Positions 20,239 to 24,384 of a stretch of 24,384 bases of DNA are shown here, one piece after another. The stretch lies in the NCBI GenBank assembly GCA_023375785.1, contig SZWC01004834.1:132482-156865 (forward strand). Reading direction: 5' to 3'. The stretch's first letter is position 1; every line of letters starts with the position of its first letter. The position numbers and the translations under genes were made by a program. The notes under the pieces are model-generated. The model did no database searches and was not told the origin of the DNA. It saw nothing but the letters and a program-made list of their open reading frames with translations. This DNA comes from Penium margaritaceum (taxonomy: Eukaryota; Streptophyta; Zygnematophyceae; Desmidiales; Peniaceae).

Positions 20239-21815
20239 CTACTCTACGTGTGTACTAAAGCCCGCAGACTCTGGGAACATGGGCGAATCCCGATGTTGAA
20301 GCCGGACCTCAAGTAACGCCGACGACAAGGTCGGGCCTACTGTGTCCACTAGTGGACATATCCCGGTGACATCTCTTTGTAATGCTGCTCTAAAGAATAC
20401 CTCAACATCTAAAGGACTGGCTTGTCCACTCTGCTCATGCACTGTGACCGCTGTCGGGGTAGTGTGAGCCTCGTGCACCAACGCCCCCAAAAGTCCACAA
20501 GGGGCATCCCAATCCGCACGGTATTCCTGTGCCACCGCCGGGCAACCACCGGTCAAGGCTGCAGGTGGCACCGCCCAGAGACGCGGGGCCTGCACTCTTG
20601 ATGCACACTGATGTTCTAGAACGTCCTGCTCTTGCCCTAGCGTGGATGTCGACCTCGATGACACACATGTCTCCTACACTACACCCTCCGCCGGGGTGAT
20701 GTGAGCCTGCTACACAAACTCTCCCAAAATTCTGGTAGAGGCATCCCAATCCGTATGAGACTCTTGTGCCACCACCGGGCCGCCACCGGTCAGAGCCGCG
20801 AGTGGCAGTGCCCAGGGACGCCGGGCCTGCACTCCTCATGATGCAACCTGCTGCCATGGAAGATCTGAATCCAGCCCGGACGTGGAAGTCGAGCTCAATG
20901 ACACACAATTTTCCACCATGAACGCTATGTCGGGATCAAACTTTGCGTTGTATTCTACCACTACATCATCTGCATCTGCCTGAGTTGATGCCGGGACACC
21001 ACGATACAGCGAGGGTGTGGATCCTGTCGATACGGTCATAGGCAATGCATGGTGACCACACTCTCCCTCGACAGGTATAGCAATGGAGGCCGAGGAGGTG
21101 GAAGATCTGTCAAGTCTGGCGTGAGCACGACGTGCAAAGCGCCGAGGCCGACGCCGCGTGCACACATGACTGGAGCCACTACATGAAGACATGTCATCTC
21201 GAAGAGGCGTCGTGGTAGAAGAGGAATGTAGGATTGAAAGGATGGTGGCAGCATGGGAAACGACGGCAGGTGGAGCTGGAGAGAGACCATCGGATGAGAA
21301 AGGAGGAGAAGATGAAGGAGATGATATCAAGGACGCCGTCGACGAACAAGAAGCAGAAGCACGCTCGGTAACGACGATGTCACAAAGGTGCTGTACCATC
21401 CGTCTCAGGCAGTGGATCTCGACGAATATGGTCACCACATGTGCAGCTAGGTGATCTACCAACTGTGGCATATCCGCATGCAGTGGGGGACGCATGCTTG
21501 AACGAGGGCAAAACCAAGGTGGATGCCAGTCGCGAGGGCGCGTCCAGCATCGACGCCAACCATGACTTCCATCACCATAGTAGTAGTAGGAGAATGCGCA
21601 GGATGCCTGCTCCCATGATTAGGCACTCATCTCACTCGCATGACGATGGATACATGTCCAGGGCACCTACTCCCGGTGGTAGACACCAAGCCGCGCTAGA
21701 GGAGGATACTGGTAGACACTGCCACTCCTATAGGTCACGGTGGTGGGGTCATCAAGTGTGAGTAGACGGGGTAAGCGACACTACCATAGTACGCCAGGAG
21801 AAGGGAGTCTGACCA
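20239..21815 (-). pseudogene. element A ORF1, decayed Ser/Arg-rich protein
   Basis: One minus frame is coding-like from about 21815 to 20239. Stops in it are TAG at 21781 and at three other places, TAA at 21619 and TGA at 20836. In order it shows SWEQASCAFSYYYYGDG, a Trp/Pro-rich part (HGWRRCWTRPRDWHPPW), a helix (VEIHCLRRMVQHLCDIVVTE), a Ser/Pro-rich stretch, a basic patch (TRRRPRRFARRAHAR) and two tandem copies of an 80-residue unit (PxALTGGxPxVAQExxxDWDA). The first parts align with element B at 3240-4127. The role is unknown; the basic patch suggests RNA or DNA binding, as inference. Confidence 0.6.
20432..20911 (-). repeat. tandem duplication of ~240 bp within ORF1
   Basis: 20432-20671 and 20672-20911 align along their length. 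CGTGGATGTCGACCTC (20641) corresponds to CGTGGAAGTCGAGCTC (20881), and GCATCCCAATCCG recurs at 20504 and 20741. The period is a multiple of three (237-240), so the reading frame is kept. The older-looking copy (20672-20911) has three stops where the other has none. Confidence 0.8.
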
Positions 21816-22102
21816 GCTACGGCTACTGGTGCTGCTGCCACTAATGGAGCAAAAACTGCTCCAAGAACAAAAGGTCTGGTGGCTGCATGTGCGGCTCCTG
21901 CTCCAAGCGGTAGACGACCTAGCCCTCGGAGACGGATTGACTCGAATATGCTGTCCCCCTGACGAAGTGAGGTGGGGGGTCTAGTCCATAGGCCCTAGCG
22001 AGACGCCGGCCCACGACGCGTCTTGAAACGGGTGTCGATGCTGATGACACACTCTGCCGTCTGTTGGGAGGGCGAGACGAAAAACGCTGCTGCAACTGTC
22101 CC
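21816..22102. other. no supported gene, upstream of ORF1
   Basis: The ORF1 frame may extend here but stops become frequent (two TAG within three codons near 21817-21825). Nothing else is recognised. Confidence 0.35.
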
Positions 22103-22570
22103 TCACCATGTAATCATTGTAACTCTACCCGCCAGTGCTACTGGTGGTACGAAAACTACTGCTACTACGACAATGGCAGTTGTGAAATTTTGTGATCCTC
22201 TTTCTTCCCTTCTTGCCCTCACCCATTTTTTCTTTCTTCTCTTCTTGCCCTCAACCCCTTTTTTTCTTCTCGTCCCCCTATTCTCGATTGCCCCTGAAAT
22301 GGGGGCAAGTGAGAAAACAAAAGAAAAAGGGAGGGGGGTGTCTGGCTTGTCCGGCCGTTCAACCTTGCTCCCTTGCTTGCGCGATGTGCGAGCAAGTGGG
22401 GTGGCCGAAGGGGGATAGACGGAAGGAGGGGGGGTTGGTCCGCCCCTCTCGCCGTCGGCCCCTTCGTCAGTCGGCCGACAGGGCGCAGAGGGTCGACGGG
22501 GCCGACAGGCCCCCTCCGAGGGGGCCCCTCTATGGGGGCTTTTGGGGGGGGGGCTCAGAGGAGGGCTGCG
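22103..22570 (-). other. Lys/Arg-rich open stretch of element A
   Basis: Open on the minus strand from 22609 to 22103, giving a Pro-rich then Lys/Arg-rich peptide (TRRKKGVEGKKRRKKKW). The plus strand is a series of C and T tracts, so base bias alone could keep it open. A similar KKGVKGKK peptide occurs at the same relative place in element B (4286-4654), which is slight support for coding. Confidence 0.3.
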
Positions 22571-23075
22571 TGGCCCTCCTCGCTTCGGCAGCAGCAGCTG
22601 CGGCGGCAAGTGCAGCTGTTGCGGTTGCTTCTGCTGCCGCTTCCGGTGCTGCTGTTGTTGCTACTTTGCACAGAAGATGCTATTGCTGCTTGCTACTGCT
22701 TGGTGCTGCCGCCGTTGCAACTGTTGCTGTGCACCGCTGTTGCTACTGCTGCTTGCTGCTGTGCGCCGCCGCTATTGCTGTTGCTTGCTACTACCGCCGC
22801 TGCTGCTACTACTATATGCCAGCACTACTGTCGCCACTACTGTTGTTGCTACTGCTACGCGACACAATAGCTGCCGCTGCTGTTGCTACAGCCACAGGCG
22901 CATCTGCTGCGAATGCTGTCCCCCGCTGCTGCTGCTACTGTCGCCGCTGCTGCTGTTGCTATGAGCGGGTACTTTGCCGCCACTGCTCCTGTTGCGCGGC
23001 ACAGCAGCTGCCGCTACTGCTGCTGTAGCTACAACTACATCCGCTACCATTGTTGTTGTTGCATCCGCTAGTACT
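22571..23075. repeat. decayed CTG/CAG trinucleotide tract
   Basis: About 500 bp made largely of GCTGCT, GTTGCT, CTACTG and GCCGCT words. It looks like a CTG/CAG array in which many units became TTG (C to T on the plus strand) or CTA (C to T on the minus strand). The long open frames on the plus strand here (Ala-, Cys- or Leu-rich) are products of the repeat, not genes. It is part of the leader of element A. Confidence 0.7.
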
Positions 23076-23210
23076 GCTATGCGCTACTCACCGCCTCTAT
23101 TGCGTTCTCGTGCAGTCACTTCAAGCTCCCTCACGCTGCTGCCGGCGTAGCGATGCGTGGCGCGTTCTCTTTGCGTTCTGCCAACTACTGCTGCTTACAC
23201 GCCCCCCTTT

Positions 23211-23222
23211 GCTGTGATACCA
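23211..23222 (-). other. primer binding site of element A (tRNA-Met type)
   Basis: TGGTATCACAGC on the minus strand directly follows the 5' LTR. It differs at one base from TGGTATCAGAGC, the common plant primer site complementary to the 3' end of initiator tRNA-Met. Confidence 0.75.
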
Positions 23223-23595
23223 AGTTAGAATTTAATTAGGGCATGTAGGCCCATGCGAAAAACGAACATGAGCTTTGGGCCTACCTGCAAATTACTTTTC
23301 GAAATTTGGAAGCACTACTACTGACATCGGGTCTCCTCGTTGCACCAGTACAGTCCACCGGGTGCGCAGGTCTCAACCCAGCGAGAAAACTCTCTTTGCT
23401 CCCGACAAGCGAACCAGGCTGCCGAAACGCATCGACCGCGTCTCGCCGGCTTTGTCGTAGGTGTTGGAGAAGTCTCGGGACACTCATGAGGCCTGTTGTG
23501 TCGTCACGCTCCCCACTACCCTATACCACCAACGTGGGGTATATAGGTACTCCATCGGCGTTAGTCGCGATGGGTGGAAGCCACACAGACCATCA
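23223..23595 (-). repeat. 5' LTR of element A
   Basis: 373 bp, minus-strand start TGATGGTCTGTGTGGCTTCC at 23595 and end TTCTAACT at 23223. It aligns with the 3' LTR but lacks about 300 bp of its centre. It contains one module copy at about 23330-23378. Divergence from the 3' LTR is clear by eye, so the insertion is old. Confidence 0.75.
23540..23545 (-). promoter_or_regulatory. possible TATA box of the 5' LTR
   Basis: TATATA lies about 50 bp inside the LTR in the minus-strand direction, within CCTATATACCCC. The same place in the 3' LTR reads TATAT. A transcript would start some 25-30 bp further left. This is a positional inference. Confidence 0.35.
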
Positions 23596-23600
23596 GAACC
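23596..23600. repeat. target-site duplication GAACC, right copy
   Basis: Matches 17447-17451 and directly abuts the start of the 5' LTR. Removing one copy with the element rejoins an open plus-strand frame (see 23601-23719). Confidence 0.75.
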
Positions 23601-23719
23601 GGCGTCCACCTCGCTCCCCGTCAATGTCGCATACATTAGGAAATGACTTCAACAAAACTAGGCGCAGTCTTGAGAGTTTGAGAGCCGAACATTCACCCTG
23701 TCAGTCAACAGATTTCCAG
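23601..23719 (+). other. possible host coding exon split by element A
   Basis: If element A and one GAACC are taken away, an ATG at 17445-17447 continues at 23601 in an open frame of 42 codons (reading SMSHTLGNDFNKTRRSLESL in its middle) and stops being exon-like exactly at CAG followed by the donor GTGAGA (23720). The ATG has a G at position -3. No homology is recognised. A first exon interrupted four bases after the A of its start codon would explain this, but a chance open frame of this length is possible. Confidence 0.3.
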
Positions 23720-23788
23720 GTGAGAGCAACTCTATCCTGAAACAATACACGGGCCTCTGCTCCGACAACCTCAAGCTCGCAATCACCA

Positions 23789-24031
23789 TCATTTTAGCTT
23801 CACCCAGTCCAGCGCTGCTATGCACCGCTGCCCTTTTGGTTCAGTTCTATGACCCGCTTTGAAGGCCCCAGCGTGCTGAGTTGAAGGCGCACACCAGCGC
23901 CTGCTTTCCAGAGCGGAGGGATCAAGGGTTGCGAGTAAAAGGGAGGCGTGCTTGACAACCTTATCTACGATTTTTTTGTCGGCAAGTGTTTTGGCGGCAC
24001 TACTAACCCCTCCCACAAGATTTGACATCAT
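23789..24031 (-). CDS. small open frame of unknown function
   Basis: 80 codons on the minus strand, beginning MMSNLVGGVSSAAKTLADKK, with a helical, amphipathic first half (KKIVDKVVKHASLLLATL) and a basic second half. I recognise no family. It may be an exon that continues after ALES, where the composition changes. There is no Helentron or LTR similarity, so it could belong to the host flank. Confidence 0.2.
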   Translation of the reverse strand: MMSNLVGGVSSAAKTLADKKIVDKVVKHASLLLATLDPSALESRRWCAPSTQHAGAFKAGHRTEPKGQRCIAALDWVKLK

Positions 24032-24091
24032 GCAGGGCAGTGCACTGATTTGCTAGAAAAGAGACTTTTCACGTTGCAGCAAGAGCAGTAT

Positions 24092-24154
24092 CATCATTCC
24101 ATGAAAGAGTGACATCATTCCATTCAACAGTGCCATCATTCCATGCAACAGGGT
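24092..24154. repeat. 21-bp minisatellite, three copies
   Basis: CATCATTCCAT starts at 24092, 24113 and 24134, period exactly 21 bp, with a few differences between copies. No function suggested. Confidence 0.8.
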
Positions 24155-24384
24155 GCGACCGGGCACAGAGACAGAATGTCAAAGGATTGATTGGGAAGGA
24201 GGAGCTGACAACGCTACTGAGGGGAGGTGTTCTCTACGTAAGGAATAACTTTGGCACACAAGGTAAAATCGAAGGCTAGAAAATGCTGCACAAGGCAGAC
24301 ACTCGTTCATTTTGTGATCCCTCAAACACAGCTGCCCTTGAAAGCCCGGAACCATTATCCAATGCGCTAGGAGCGCAACTGGTC
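24155..24384. other. flank, nothing recognised
   Basis: No open frame, repeat or motif stands out on either strand in this last stretch. Confidence 0.4.

Larger units (their letters stand above)
17452..23595 (-). mobile_element. complete non-autonomous LTR retrotransposon (element A)
   Basis: 6,144 bp flanked by GAACC. In minus-strand order: 5' LTR (23595-23223), primer site (23222-23211), triplet-rich leader, Lys-rich stretch, Ser/Arg-rich reading frame (ORF1, about 21815-20239), coiled-coil reading frame (ORF2, about 20170-18395), module tract, purine tract (18130-18121) and 3' LTR (18120-17452). I see no protease, reverse transcriptase, RNase H or integrase. It therefore fits a large retrotransposon derivative mobilised in trans. 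The primer site for initiator tRNA-Met and the PPT-TGTTGG junction resemble plant Ty1/copia elements. Both reading frames are decayed. Confidence 0.7.

Noticed and set aside
22192..23028. Long plus-strand open frame (278 codons), Ala/Cys/Leu-rich
   Set aside because: It is produced by the CTG-type triplet tract, and all three plus frames are open there; no domain is visible.
17452..23595. Autonomous copia element
   Set aside because: Primer site and LTR ends are copia-like, but I find no integrase, reverse transcriptase or RNase H motif in any frame I read.

Overview
The window looks like eukaryotic nuclear DNA that is almost entirely old mobile-element sequence. I see no bacterial-style gene, rRNA, tRNA or CRISPR array. 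Three things favour a green-lineage host (plant or charophyte-like alga) without proving it: a copia-style primer site for initiator tRNA-Met, purine tracts of the plant type, and decay that looks like C-to-T change at CG and CHG sites. All recognisable elements are read on the minus strand.

Layout. 1-410 is flank with a strong hairpin. 411-4127 holds one end of an LTR element (B): an LTR-like repeat, a tract of a 49-bp module, a coiled-coil reading frame built of three ~500-bp repeats, and a Ser/Arg-rich reading frame. 4128-4780 is low complexity with palindromes. About 4700-14095 is a Helentron-type rolling-circle transposon. Its decayed protein runs OTU-like fragment, zinc cluster, DUF6570, Helitron Rep (HUH and two-tyrosine motifs), PIF1-family helicase, then an APE-like endonuclease. 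Behind it lie tandem repeats. 14096-15411 is a decayed retrotransposon gag. 15412-16327 is unassigned and has one possible host exon. 16328-17375 is a second copy of the B end. 17452-23595 is a complete LTR element (A) with two LTRs, primer binding site, purine tract and a 5-bp target duplication (GAACC), but no visible reverse transcriptase or integrase. 23601-24384 is flank with weak coding signals.

How the parts relate. Elements A and B encode related proteins that I cannot assign to a known family, apart from general gag-like character. They look like large non-autonomous retrotransposons that depend on another element's pol. The Helentron appears to sit inside B-related or gag-bearing sequence. 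In every decayed frame nearly all stops can be read as CAG/CAA to TAG/TAA or CGA to TGA. I explain this as cytosine deamination of methylated silent elements, with a reassigned UAR codon as the less likely alternative. Element A also appears to have landed four bases after the A of a possible host start codon.
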